A stretch of DNA of 64,000 nt. Source: Raphanus sativus (Eukaryota; Streptophyta; Magnoliopsida; Brassicales; Brassicaceae). Every line of letters begins with the position of its first letter. Positions within the stretch are counted from its first letter, which is position 1. Made by a program: the position numbers and the translations under genes. A model generated the notes under the pieces. It had not been told where the DNA came from and made no database searches. It saw nothing but the letters and a program-made list of their open reading frames with translations. This document shows positions 25,001 to 37,143 of this stretch, in pieces. The stretch lies in NCBI RefSeq assembly GCF_000801105.2, contig NC_079515.1, forward strand, positions 33,813,407 to 33,877,406, in the 5' to 3' direction.

Positions 25001-28000
25001 ATGTTTCTGTGTCTGATGCGTCCTATGGTCTCGGTTCTGTTTCAAACTCACGCAAGTTGTGCTGATACTGATTGTAGAGTCGCTTAATTGCAATAGGTCG
25101 GGGAAGTTTTTCAAAGTGCATTTGTAGACCGTGCTAGAAGCACCGTAATCCAACAATGAACTTCTCGTTGAAGTTCTCTGTTACCCTCATGATGTCATCG
25201 AACGTGTGGATCGCCATGTCCATGTGGAGAATCACTAGCTTGGTTGAGCCTGAGAGGATCAACCAAGCAGAGGAGGTATTAACATCTAAAGGTTAGAAGA
25301 TGAGTTACTATGAAGGCTTCATTTACCTTCGGCTTGTTTTGAGGAGGAGCCTTTTATGATTTCCTTCTGTTGCTTAGATCTGACAACCACGATGAGTATC
25401 ATACATAGGAGAGTGATGATACCGAGAACAATGCAGATCACAACAGCTTTGGAGAATACTACCAAAAAAAAGTAAGTTCAGATATTGAAGACAATGCTTA
25501 GTAGAATAAGTGTAGTTAGAGATACCTCTGGACTTAGGCAAAGAAGGACCACAAATAGATCCAACCCAATTTCCACAGAGATAAGGATTCCAAGAAAGCT
25601 ATACAAAGAAGGAGTATTAAGTTTCACGTAAAACTGTTATGTTTATTGTGATATTACAATGACAGACAACTGAGAGTAGCCTCATACCTGGTTGGAGCAA
25701 AACGAGAGAAGTTTTTCATTTGTGGGATTATTCCGGAGAGATTGTTGAAGGAAACATTCCTACAAGACGTTTTCAGAAGAAATGTTGGATTGTTAAACTT
25801 CATAACAGTATCTGTAAGTGAACACAAACTTACAGATTGATGAGAGTGAAGCAATTTGTGAGTTGATCCGGGATTCTCCCGTGAAGGTTGTTGTTATTCA
25901 ATATCCTGCACAAGTTTGTAAAAGATCTACATTGCTTTTCTGAATATATAGTTGTGAAAGATAAGATCATATGGGGGCTAAACTTACAAAGAGTTTAGAT
26001 TCTGCAACAGGCCAAGTTCAGTGGGAATAACTCCGGTGAGCAGATTGAATGATACATCACTGCATGAGTAACAGAGAAGTCAGATTTATTGATGGTTATG
26101 TGATTAATAAAGAAGCAAACTTTGAGCCTTACATAATTTGAATGCTTCTAAGGTTCCCAAACTCTGCAGGCAGTTGTCCATTCAGATGATTTCTGCTGAG
26201 ATTTCTGTTCAAGTCAAGCAGAGTGAGCAAATTAATAAAAAAAAAACAGAACGTTAAGCCTCACAAGGTTGTAACCTCAGGGATGGAGACTTACAATATG
26301 AGAAGGTGTTCTAGATCACCAAGGGTTAATGGTATAGAGCCTGAGAAGTTATTGCCAGACAGATCTCTGAAGATAAAAAGGATTATGGTTAGTTGGTGCA
26401 AGTATGAACTAAACAAATAACCGATGGATGTAACAAAGAGGAGAAGATATACAGTTTGTCAAGATTGATAATATGTCCAAGCTCAGCTGGTATTTTGCCC
26501 TTGAAGTTGTTAGACGAAAGATTTCTGCATCAACAGGATTACAAAGTCACTAAAATGTTTACGGAGATGCAATGTAGTGTAGTGCATTTTAGAGAAGTGC
26601 TCACAGGTAAGTCAAGCTCCCAAGATTGCGGAACGCCAATGGTATGGATCCATTTAAGAGGTTCCCATGAACATTGCTGAAAGCAAGTGAATAGTAGAAG
26701 TTAGGTTTGTGAATAAGAAGAGTATCCTCTAATTTCACAAAGATTCATTCACATCATAGCTTACAATTGATTCAAGGCTGCACATGAGCTGATGTTAGAT
26801 GGTATCGGCCCTACCAAACGGTTGTTGGCAAGATTCCTTTCATGTTGAAAACAATGTTAACATTAAAAATTTAATTATGAAGAAAGCACTCTTAGTAAAC
26901 TCAAGCTTTACAATAAAAGGAAACTAACAGTTCAAACAATTGCTCAAGCTTCCCAAGCTCAGGTGGGATAGTTCCCACTAGCTGATTATCGTTTAGTTGC
27001 CTGGAAAAGAAAACCAACAAAAATGAGTAATGTGTGAAACGCAAAAGCTCAGTAAACAGAGATTTAAAACAAGCTTACAAGTAGCTGAGGCGTGACATGT
27101 TGCCAAGCTCAGGTGGGATGGGACCAGTAAGTTTGTTGCCATGAAGATACCTATTCCCAAAAAAGAAAAAAAAACATGCATTTATATATGCCACAAGCTG
27201 AATATAGGAGGGCATATACAAAGTAGACTCACAGCTTCCCAGTGAATGAGAGATTGCCAAGTATTGGTGGAATAGGACCCACTAGCTCATTGTCACTCAG
27301 ATCCCTGAGAATCAAATAGGTAGTAAAGATGAGCCAAGTTCAATTTTAAAATTTTGGTTTTTACTCTCTCCTTAAAAGAGTGGAACTTACAAAACAGCAA
27401 GAGCCTGCATTAGACCAATAACTTCAGGAATTTTTCCTGTCAATCTGTTTCCTTGTAGAGACCTTGAAGAAAAAAATATATAACACAAAACTCAGTATAT
27501 ACCGCATTTTTAATATTCAACAATCAAATTAAGGTTGAAGTGTTTCTCAATACTCACAGAGTAGCGACTTGGAGAAAACCGATGTTGTATGGAATCTCTC
27601 CTGTTATCTGATTGTAAGATATGTCCCTGTAAGATCGAAAGACATAAGTCCTCAGTACAGTTCTATGCTGGTAAACTAATGTTTACATAAGATGCAGACA
27701 CATACAGGATTTCAAAGCTTGTGCAGTTTCCAATGCTCTCCGGGATGGTTCCAGTTAGATTATTGCCTCTCACATCACTTGATCAACAAAACACACAAGT
27801 TAAAACTCAATACTTTTTAAGTAATAAGAGCTATACAAAACTCTACAGAATGCAAGCGTATAGGATCCACTTACAAGTACCACAAACCGGTGAGTTGACA
27901 CATATCAGAAGATAACGTTCCAGTCAACATATTCCCACGTAAGCCGCTGTAGAGAGACAGAGAGCATGTATTAGAAGCAGAAAAAAATCTTCACGTTAAG

Positions 28001-29462
28001 ATGTAAACTTAAGAAAGTGATGAGCTTACAAGTACTGTAAGACTTCATTCCAGTAAAGTAACCTTGGTATCTCACCCGTTATATGGTTCCCTGCAAGATC
28101 ACTGCAACATCATATGATTAGAACAACAAAATTACATATCTAAAGAAGATCGGTTTCCAAATTTGATGCATAAATAAACAAAAGCAAGACCATAACTCAC
28201 AGTATCTTAAGGTTTGGTATCTGTGTTAAGGTTGCAGGTAGTGGGCCTGTGAGCTGATTGTTCTTTAAGTTCCTAATACATCCACAAGTTAAAAGGTTCA
28301 GAAAAATCCACAAGAAGACAGAAAAGAAAAGGAGCTAAAAATCAAGGAAAAGAACAAAAAAAATGATAAACAGTAGAACACATACAGAGTATCCAGCTGC
28401 TTGAGTTTGGAGATTGAGAAGGGTATGTCTCCATATATCAGATTATCAGAGAAATCCCTGTGCATTTAGAGCATATGGAACTTTAGAATTGAAAGCTTTT
28501 AAAAGATTATGTTTTTACATATGAGAAAGGGACTTTACAGATAAACAAGGGAAGCACAGTTTCCAATCTCATCAGGAATTTGACCAGCCAATTTATTCCC
28601 TTGCAAGTCTCTGCAAGTAAGATAAAGCCAGCGCCTTATTAATAATAATAACCAAGAGAGAAACATTCAAAGAGAGAAAACAAGTAAGTACACACTTACA
28701 TTGATTGCAAGTTCCGTAGATCTCCAACAGCTGGTGATATCTCCCCTCCAAGGTTCAGATTCGATAGATTCCTTTAAAAGAAAAAAAAAACTATTAAGAC
28801 CTGGAAAATTAAAAGAGAGAGAGACATTTGAAAAAGTGGAGCAATTTTTTACAGAGAGACAACGGAGAAGCTAGCGTTGTCGCAGTAGACACCTCTCCAA
28901 GAACAGTAGTCATTGTTGTGAACATCGTCCCAGTCCAAAAGCATGTTCACTACGTTGCTGAATGAGCCTTTTATCTCCATCAAAGCTTTCCCTGTGAAAT
29001 TATTTTTTTTGTTTTAAATACATAATTTATTAGGTAAAAACAAAATCTTTAATATGGTCTTGGAACAACAGGACATGAACACTCCTGTTTAGACTAATCA
29101 TGATCATATACTTCTTGGGAAATAGTTAGAAAAGATTGCATCTTTTTTTTTTGAAGAACAAGCCAGAGCTAAAGTATTGGGTAGCAAAAAAGGTTTGAAC
29201 TTTAACTCCTCTCTTTCTTGGGGAAACCAAAATGTTTGATAGAACTTCTTTGATTACCAAAGACAAAGTTTAGCTTGAATCTTCAAAAAAAAAACATGGA
29301 TTTGAAACAAAACTCACTTAAGACCTAATTTTAAACAAATATAAAAGAGATAAAAAAAACAAAGAGTAAGACAGACAAACAGACACCTTCGTCGTTCATA
29401 GGAGAAGCGACACCGAGAAGAAGAATGAAAACCACCATTAGCTGCATCTTCTTCTCCTTCAT
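22030..29462 (-). CDS. ERL1: ERECTA-LIKE 1 LRR receptor kinase, split by an assembly gap
   Basis: Plasma-membrane receptor kinase that acts with ERECTA and ERL2 in stomatal patterning and organ growth, sensing EPF peptides. Exon 1 (29462-29387) encodes the signal peptide ([20 protein letters not shown]); exon 2 is 28991-28853; a chain of ~72-bp exons, one per leucine-rich repeat, follows down to 23610. The membrane exon is 23457-23326 ([20 protein letters not shown]). Kinase exons are 23246-22905, 22834-22464 and 22365-22030, with [23 protein letters not shown] and [11 protein letters not shown]. The C-terminus reads [11 protein letters not shown]. The segment 24848-26739 repeats 22848-24747 with indels and should be ignored: reading 24747 straight on to 26740 restores the normal LRR order. 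Equivalent to At5g62230. Confidence 0.92.
22848..24747. repeat. First copy of a 1.9-kb redundant segment (end of left contig)
   Basis: Contains the ERL1 juxtamembrane/kinase N-lobe exon, the membrane exon and several LRR exons. It ends at the N gap with tatcctctaatttcaca, which matches 26723-26739 exactly. Base quality appears to fall toward the right end: around 24430-24560 this copy has indels that break the LRR frame where the other copy is intact. Confidence 0.9.
24748..24847. other. Assembly gap of 100 N inside ERL1
   Basis: Exactly 100 N, the usual placeholder for a gap of unknown size. Because the flanks overlap by about 1.9 kb, the true gap is negative: the contigs should have been merged. 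Confidence 0.97.
24848..26739. repeat. Second copy of the 1.9-kb segment (start of right contig)
   Basis: Nearly identical to 22848-24747, order and orientation the same. Errors concentrate at its left end: one T lost at 24930, an extra T near 24988, an extra G and T near 25101-25112, an extra A near 25147. These break the kinase frame, while its right part is clean. It is a redundant contig end rather than a duplicated gene. Confidence 0.9.
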
Positions 29463-32400
29463 TTCGTCTTTGTTCCTTCTTCTCTGATACTCCCTTTTTC
29501 TTTCCTTTTATGGTAATAAGCCAAAACAGCTCGTTGGAGCTGTTTCTAGTTAGAAACCAAAGGGTAAACCCCAAAACACCAACAACAAAGCAGACAGGTA
29601 AACAAGAAAAAGTAACGAAAGTTTTTTCAGGCTCCTTCTGCCATTGCTGGGGAGAGAGAGAAGTAAATCAGCACAGGAGATTAGCGTGAACAGCAAGAAA
29701 TGCAGAGCCAGAGATGTTAAAGAAGAGAGAGAGAGAGAGATGATGAAAGAAGATGGAGAGTGAGGTAATGTACAGTCTATATAACTAGGAGGGCTGAGTC
29801 CATGAGAGAGAGAGACTACGAAGACCACGACAAATCTGTCAGAGTGAGAGAGAGTATATATGTAATAACTATATACTCATTTAACTATGATCATAATGTT
29901 AATCTCACGTTAGCCACTCTACTTCAGATTATTAGTACATGATCACAGAGATTAGTTAACGGAGAAGTAACGGCGTTAGGAATATTGAAAGGTTTGATTT
30001 TGACGGGGACATGACCCGCCGTCTGTTGTAGACGCCGTTTCCCAATGCAGTAGAAAAGGTCTGATGATTTATAATGCGTCTGATCGTACGGTGGGTAATT
30101 CGCGTGCACGGTTAATAGCGTGGGTCGCGATGCGGAGAAACTGGACAATGCTTTTTCTTGTGAAAGTTAGTTAATGCTCTGATAGTGATTGGGAAACACC
30201 GGTTGGACCGGTTTGGGTTCTGTGGTTATCTTTTTTATCGACCGTTCGTTTTTTAGCGATTCCAAAACATACCTCATGTTTGTTATTATATTGATGTGAT
30301 TTTTTCACTCTTGTATTAGAGAGAGACCATGTCACATGTTGGTTTTTTATGGATTGTTTTCACAATTTAAGTTGCACAATGAAGCGAAAAAATAGGTGAA
30401 GTTGTACCTTGTGATAAATACGAAATGAAATAAACCTTAATACCATAAGTCTAAAAGTAAAATAATAAATGATTGATCTTGTATTTATTCGAAATGTTTT
30501 TGAGAAAAATAGTTTGATACAAGGATTTTTCTTATAAATTAAACTGGTTTCGACCGTACGTTTTTCTGCACTGGTTTGGATCTATAGGCTACAGTCCTTT
30601 TACGCGTACAGTCGTACTACACAGTCTTAACCGCTCTATCGGTCAAACGTCTGAATCTTTTTGTATATTTTGAATGTTTAGGAAGACTATATAGTATACA
30701 GTGCCAATAAGCTGTTAGTATTTTATTTTTCAGCTAAGTTCTTATTTACACAATGATTCTGATGATGATTAATTGTGAGGATTAGACTCGTTACTGTATT
30801 CACCATAAAGTAAGAACCAACTAATCATCTTTGTAATAAATGTTGCAGAAAAATATTGTATACACGACGCCAAGAACTATTAAATGAATTCAAAAGGTGC
30901 AAAAATAGGTTCAGCTACGAGCGTCTCTAGGTTCTAAAGGTGCATGGGTTCACAGCTATGGCCTATGCGAGAAGACCACACTGCTTTTAGCGTAGATAGT
31001 ATTTTTCTAACTTGTATTTATTTCATCTTAAATTTATCGGTTGTGCAAATAGTAATTTATGAGACAAGATGTAAGAGAAAACGAGTTTATATTTTCGTAA
31101 AAGCTCGCAGGCTTCCACTTCCTATATTTATGTGACATACCTCTATAGCGTGGCCATACATTATTGAAGTTATAGAACATAATAAACATTTATCTTTTAC
31201 TTCAATAAAAGAGGTAATTGGCAACAACAACAACAAAAACGTTAAAAACAAATGAGGTAAATTTGGTTCCGTTCCACTTCAAAAAACACATTTTTATTAA
31301 TTTTTAAACTGGTAAATCAGAGGATAGTATTTATTTCTGACAAAGAAATCAGAGAATAAAATTTACCCTACAACATCTTTTCATCTAAACAAAATAAATA
31401 CCAAAGAGAAATAATGAGGCTTATAGAAAAAGTCTTTATGAGCTGTTTAAGACCTCCCATTTAGCCATCCTTCAAATGGATGTCTAGTAAGATTTGTGTT
31501 TCTCTCCGATCTTTGGGGGCAGTGAAAATCTGAACAGGTTAATAGAAAGACAAATGCTCATGTCTATTTGATTGTAAAGAGCGCGTGGTTTCCCGAGATG
31601 GATCTCTTTTTATTTTGTCGAAGGAGTATTGCCTCTACCTCGCTATCTTTTGTTTTGGCCTGCGATTATGGTTAATTATTTAGTTTCAGCGATGTATTGT
31701 TTTGTTTGAATCCATATATGAATGAAAAAATATTCTTGAAGTTAAAAAAATATATAACAAATCTTGTTTATAGTGTTAGAGATGTATCCAAGTTGCTAAA
31801 AAAAAAAGTGTTAGAGATGTATCCTGAGGTCGTTAAAAAAAGAGATACATCCTGAAGGAGAAGAGAGTTAGTGGATAAGTGGCAAGGTTGACACGCCAAG
31901 ACATGTATGCTTCATTAGTAAAAAGCTGAGACAAAAGCTGAGACGATGGTTGTATCAGTAAGTAGTAACTGATTTGGGACTGGCTTGCATCATCCCTAGG
32001 GGAACTAACGGTGGGCAATGCACCATCTTATCCCAACCGTTGAACCTATTTCTTAAAAGCATTGTTTGGTAGAGGTTTCCCAATCTAGGTTTCTGTTTAG
32101 TTTACTACTTTTGTAAAAATAATTGAGCCGTATTAATATCGTTTTAAGTTAGGTTTTAATTTTTTATAAAAAAAATTTGTTCGTTTGGTTTGTTGTTTAG
32201 TCTTGTATATTTTCAAATTTGCATTTATATTAATAGAGTTTTGGTTCAAACAGGAACTTTAGTTAGATACATTTACTTTGTGTCTGTCTTACCAACTACT
32301 ACGTGTTCGTCAACAAACCAAACGAATGCGGTTATTTTATGTTATAAAGTCCACACTCAGAAAAGCATGCAAATTGCTTTGTTCCTCCATCTCGTTAACC

Positions 32401-32942
32401 AGATAAATTAGGCCCAATACTGGTAACAAATGGATTTGTTAAAATGCTAACAATGTCCTTTATAGCCCATTGGACTATTTGTTCAGTGCTCATGCAAGGC
32501 TTTTTGAGATTTTCAGTATAATATGGACATGGGCCGTAGAAAGGAGAATCATTTTTATCTCAGTAGCCACTAGCCAAAATGCATGCTTTGGTCTTTGGTC
32601 CTTGGTCCCGAGTCTCCCGACTGATAGCACCATGACCAAGCATATGTTCTTTTTATTTCAGCTGTGCGTTTTCCATGTTTAATATGTGACCAATAAACCT
32701 GCTATTAAACTATGAAATGTTCATTATTTTAGTATATCATTAGCATCTTTGCACTTCTAGTTAGTGCTTCACCACTGTCCTTTGTACAAGAGTAATCATA
32801 GATGTTTGTTACTTTTCCATCAAATTAATCCACCTTTTTAACACTTTCGGTTGTTAAGCAGACTTTTGCGACTTTATAATGATATTAAGGTATGATTATT
32901 ATTATAGAGAATATTAACCTGTAGTCTGTAGTTTATAATAAA
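29463..32942. other. ERL1 leader/promoter and gene-free DNA
   Basis: 29463-29840 is the probable ERL1 leader and core promoter with GA runs (29726-29740, 29803-29814). The remaining 3 kb is AT-rich. A short sequence gtgttagagatgtatcc occurs twice (about 31774 and 31808). No gene is recognised; open frames are under 100 codons and without domains. Confidence 0.5.
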
Positions 32943-33021
32943 CTAGATATTTGCCCACGCAACTGCGCGGGTGACTAATTCCTTTTTATATTGCAAAATA
33001 AAATATGTTATAATAGTTAAA

Positions 33022-34478
33022 TCTCTCCCGCTGACACATCAGCGTCCACGTCAGAAATTAGAAGTCTCACGAGTTGACACATCAGATACACACCGTATCA
33101 CTTAAACTTTGTTCTCTCGAAATGGGCTTCGCAGTAGGCTTCGTCCAGCGCAAATGAAATGCTCTTCGGCACTAGGTCCATCGACACTGTTCTACGAAGT
33201 CCCTAAACATATGTTCTCTTTCGTGTTCTTCGTCTGTTTTCATTTGGCGCTGAGATTTTCTAGATTCTGTAATGGTGTTTGTGGTTTAATCTTAAATCGT
33301 CTTTATTCTCCATCCCACTACGAATCAACCTATTGCGCTCTTCGTCTGCTAGATCCTTATATATATAAACCTTTGATGTGTCGTTTCCGGCAAAATCTAT
33401 AATCTTCCGGAGATCGCGATTTCTTCATCTCTCTGAAAAAGGAAGCGTCTTGTGGGGTTAGCAAGCTATTCGTCGGCGAGCAGGTGAGGCCAGTGACCAT
33501 TGGCATTACCCGGAGCAACCACAACTTCAAGCTTTCTGACTATACAATGTCCATACGTTTATGGGTATTCTCAAACTTTGGATATATTATCAAATATATA
33601 AGATACTCCAATTTTTCTTTTTCTTTTCCAGCTTTAAAATACTCCAAATTTTGTGAGGCTCATAATCCGTTCGTGGAATATAATTATTTATTTTATGGTT
33701 ATAGTTTAACTTGCAAATGTATGATTATAAATACAAACAAAAGTAATTTAAAAATATATATTATATTTTAACTATGTTTTCCCAAATGAAATTTCTATAA
33801 GTTCTATATGTATTAATGCTTTTAAAAATATTAATAAACTTTAATATAAATATAATCACTGTTATAGAATAACTTACAAAATCCAATCAAATGACATAGA
33901 AGATTAATCTTATTTCTTCTAAGAATAGGAATAGATGAAGTAGAATAAAAAAACTTATATGATGTATAAATCTTTATAATTACACATTGTGAATGATATA
34001 GATGATATCAAAGGGAAAAACATTGACAATACAAGTTAGATCAAATATAAATAAACAAATAAAACATATTTGGATATTCTCATTTCTAAAATAAAACTAT
34101 ACTGTATAGGAAAATTGGTCAATTGTAATAAAATTATGTTTTCATCAAACTAAAAACCCACAACAAAAAATATAAATAATAATTATAATAGTATGGTCTC
34201 ACAACATATACATCAAATAAAAATTAGAGCACATCACATTAAAATAAGTATATATTAAATGTTAAACAAAATAAAAATAGACATTTTAAACTAAATATTT
34301 ATAGTATACATATATAGATATAATTATGTTTAAATATTTTTAAAAAATATAACTGGTCCGGATCCGGATATACATGCCTAAAATTTCAGTATCCAGATCT
34401 TAATGTTTTTAATTTGTATATTAACCGTTGAAATTATTTTATAGTTCACATCCCGCCCGTAGGGCGGGCCGACCCTAG
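33022..34478 (+). mobile_element. Nested Helitron-like element (3' end clear, 5' end inferred)
   Basis: The 3' end is a strong hairpin cccgcccgtagggcggg (34452-34468) followed by ccgacc and CTAG at 34475-34478, then T. The best 5' candidate is A|TCTCTCCCGCTGACACATC at 33022. A promoter/first-exon-like stretch at 33350-33485 (TATATATAAACC, then GCAG|GTGAGG) could be a captured gene fragment, but I cannot name a source. Confidence 0.45.
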
Positions 34479-36295
34479 TTTACAAATATAGTAAAGATTT
34501 AAGAGTTACATGTACTAATCAAAATATAGTTGAGCGCTACTTTGGAATTATATGTTGACAAAACAAAATAATTTACTTTAGCAACAAAACTATACATGTA
34601 ACTAATGTAATTAAAGTAACTAAAAGACTAATCCAAATAGCTTAATAGCTTTAAAATAGTTACACAATTTACACATTATTATTTATTTATTTTTGCTTAA
34701 ACAATTTACACATTGTTTGCTAGATTATTATCTTGCTCTTGTTAGTCTAACTTATCTTTGCTTAAACAACTATTTACTTTTTTTGTGTGCTACTATCTTC
34801 ATCGGTAGATAATTATGTAAATCTAATCAAAAAAATATATTATTATGAATGAATGTATAACAATTAACAAAACAAACATGTAAAATAACAAAGTCAGCAT
34901 ATAACGCAAAAGAATGATAATTTTCATAAGAGTAATTACCAATTTCATTTCCACGTTCTTCAGTGGTAAGAAGATGACATAGCCTTTCTTTTGCCCTATA
35001 TAATAAACATAATAACATAAACTTCTCAGTTTGATCAAAAAAAAACCAACTCTTCTCAGTGAAGAAAATTCAAAAACATTAAAAGTTTTTCATAGCTAAC
35101 TGAAAGAAAATATCAAAACACTCACGTTAGTTGTCTATCTTTTTTCCTTAGAAATAAGCCATTTAGCAATCTCTTTTTTTGTTTGTCAAAGAAAAAAAAT
35201 GAAAGAGAGAGTATTAATCTACCTCAAAAAACGATTTATATAAGAGAGTTCTAAAAGTTATTGTTACTTCAATTGTTGTTGATAATGCTTTGATTTCTAT
35301 TCGTCTTGTGAAGAATTAAGCGGAGGAAACTCAATTGAAATCTTCAATATGAACTATGCAAAAAAGAGTAGTTACAAAAGTGTATAAGATTTTGACCACA
35401 AAGTGTGTGTACTTTTTCATCCACAAGGATAGCTTTCATTCCCGGAACAACTTTAGATGTAGTCCCAAATCCGAGAGACCAGCACTCTGATTTTTCATTT
35501 TTTGAGATGAATTGAGCAGGCAAATAGGAGTGTACTCTAGTGGCATCTTTAAACATAGTGACGACAGTAAAAAATAGAAAGATGAAACGATGTTGAAAAA
35601 TAAAAAGAGAATAACATATAAACTAACTTTGTTCAGAAATAATAATAATGTGTAAACTAACTTCATCGTTGATCGTGCGGTGATAAGTTGAGAATAATTA
35701 GGAGATTAGTTTGTGTGATAAAAACGTGGTAGACTGGTAGTTATCAATATTTGTCTCCTTTTATTGTTAAACTAATTTATAGCAAATATTTAAAATAATC
35801 TTTGAAAATGTAATTGACAAAGCCACAAAACTAATATCTAAGTTTATATAAATAATCCGTAAAAGGTAATAATATTGAAATATTGGTTATGGATGCACAT
35901 GGGTAAACGTAATCCTTCATAAAAACTCAAAAAGAAAACGTGAACTTATATTTGCTGCAGGAAAACATAAGATTAATAACAATGGAAACTTAGTTTTTCT
36001 TTGATGATGTTGTAGACACGATGCAATAATGCAATGATTGTTTGTTTATGTAAAATTTTGCCCTAAGTATAATTTAGAGAACATAGCCTTGATTGAGTAA
36101 ATTAATTTATATTGGAGATAAATAAAATAATTTCAAAATATATGTATGTTAACGTGAGTTTTTGAGAAGAATTAGGAATAAAAGTAGTTGAAGATTTAGA
36201 TTGCTGAAAATCTGGAGAAATAGTTTTTTTTTTTAATTTTGCAAAGTTTTTTCACGTGTCAATTTTTGATTCGCCAGACGATTTGCGTTTTAGTA
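34479..36295. other. AT-rich interior of the outer Helitron-like element
   Basis: No domain-bearing open frame is found. Short open frames at 34823-35038 and 35344-35666 give hydrophobic or low-complexity products and are not supported as genes. Confidence 0.4.
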
Positions 36296-36304
36296 TATAG
36301 GGAT

Positions 36305-37134
36305 GACAATACTTAGGTTCACCCCTGAAGTGAATTTATGAATTCATCTCTTTCCTTATTTCAATCATATTACCATAAATATTAATGTCACATAAATAAA
36401 TAAACTATAAATTACAAATAAAATAAACTTTAAATCATAAACTCTAAATTCGAACCCTAAAACCAAATCTTAGATCTTAAATTTTAAACCCTAAACCCTA
36501 AACCCAAACCTATACCCTAAACCCAAACTATATACCCTAAATCCTAAATCTAAATTTAAATCCTAGACATTAAACTCAAACCATAAACTTTAAACCCAAA
36601 CTCCAAACTCTAAACCCTAAACCCAAATTCTAAACCCTAAATCCTAAACCTTCAACCCAAACTGTAAACCATAAACCCGAACTCTATACCCTAAAATGTA
36701 TTTGAAAATACATTTGATGATCATTAACCCAAAGGTATTTGAAAATTTTGGGTTTATAGTTTAAAGTTTAGGTTTAAGGTTTAGGATTTAGGGTTTAGAG
36801 TTTGGGTTTAGGGTTTGGATTTAGGGCTTAGAGTTTGGATTTAGGGTTTATGGTTTGAGTTTAGGATTTAGAATTTAAATTTAGATTTAAGATTTATGGT
36901 ATATAGTTTGGGTTTATGGTATAGGTTTGGGTTTAGCGTTTAGAGTTTGGTTTAAAATTTAAGATTTAAGATTTGAGTTTAGGGTTCGAATTTAGAATTT
37001 ATGATTTAAAGTTTATTCTTTTGTAATTTATAATTTATTTATTTATGTGACATTAATATTTATGGCAATATGATTGAAATAAGAAAAGATGTGAATTCAT
37101 AAGTTCACTTCAGGGGTGAACCTAAGTATTGTTC
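36305..37134. mobile_element. Fold-back (MULE/MITE-like) element with telomere-like arms
   Basis: An 830-bp near-palindrome. Ends are gacaatacttaggttcaccc and its reverse complement with one indel; the arms run about 400 bp each and meet near 36715. Both flanks carry TATAGGGAT (36296-36304 and 37135-37143), a 9-bp target duplication typical of Mutator-like elements. The left arm holds degenerate CCCTAAA units (36480-36700), the right arm TTTAGGG units (36750-36950). No transposase is encoded. Confidence 0.78.
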
Positions 37135-37143
37135 TATAGGGAT

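Larger units (their letters stand above)
32943..36303 (-). mobile_element. Helitron-like element with another element nested inside
   Basis: On the minus strand the 5' end reads TCCCTATATACTAAAACGC from 36303, and the 3' end has a GC hairpin (cccgcgcagttgcgtggg) then CTAG at 32946-32943 followed by T. This satisfies the TC...CTAG rule with an A/T target. No replicase gene is seen, so it is non-autonomous. The pairing of these two ends is inferred; a second Helitron end in opposite orientation lies inside. Confidence 0.5.

Noticed and set aside
24848..26739. A second, tandem ERL1-like gene or partial gene duplication
   Set aside because: The copies overlap exactly at contig ends around a 100-N gap and each degrades toward its own end, which fits a redundant assembly better than biology.
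33109..33771. Small genes of about 95 codons
   Set aside because: Low-complexity, hydrophobic products within Helitron-like DNA and no family resemblance.
36480..36950. Interstitial telomere array
   Set aside because: The CCCTAAA/TTTAGGG units are degenerate and mirror each other in the two arms of one fold-back element, so they are part of that element rather than a telomere remnant.
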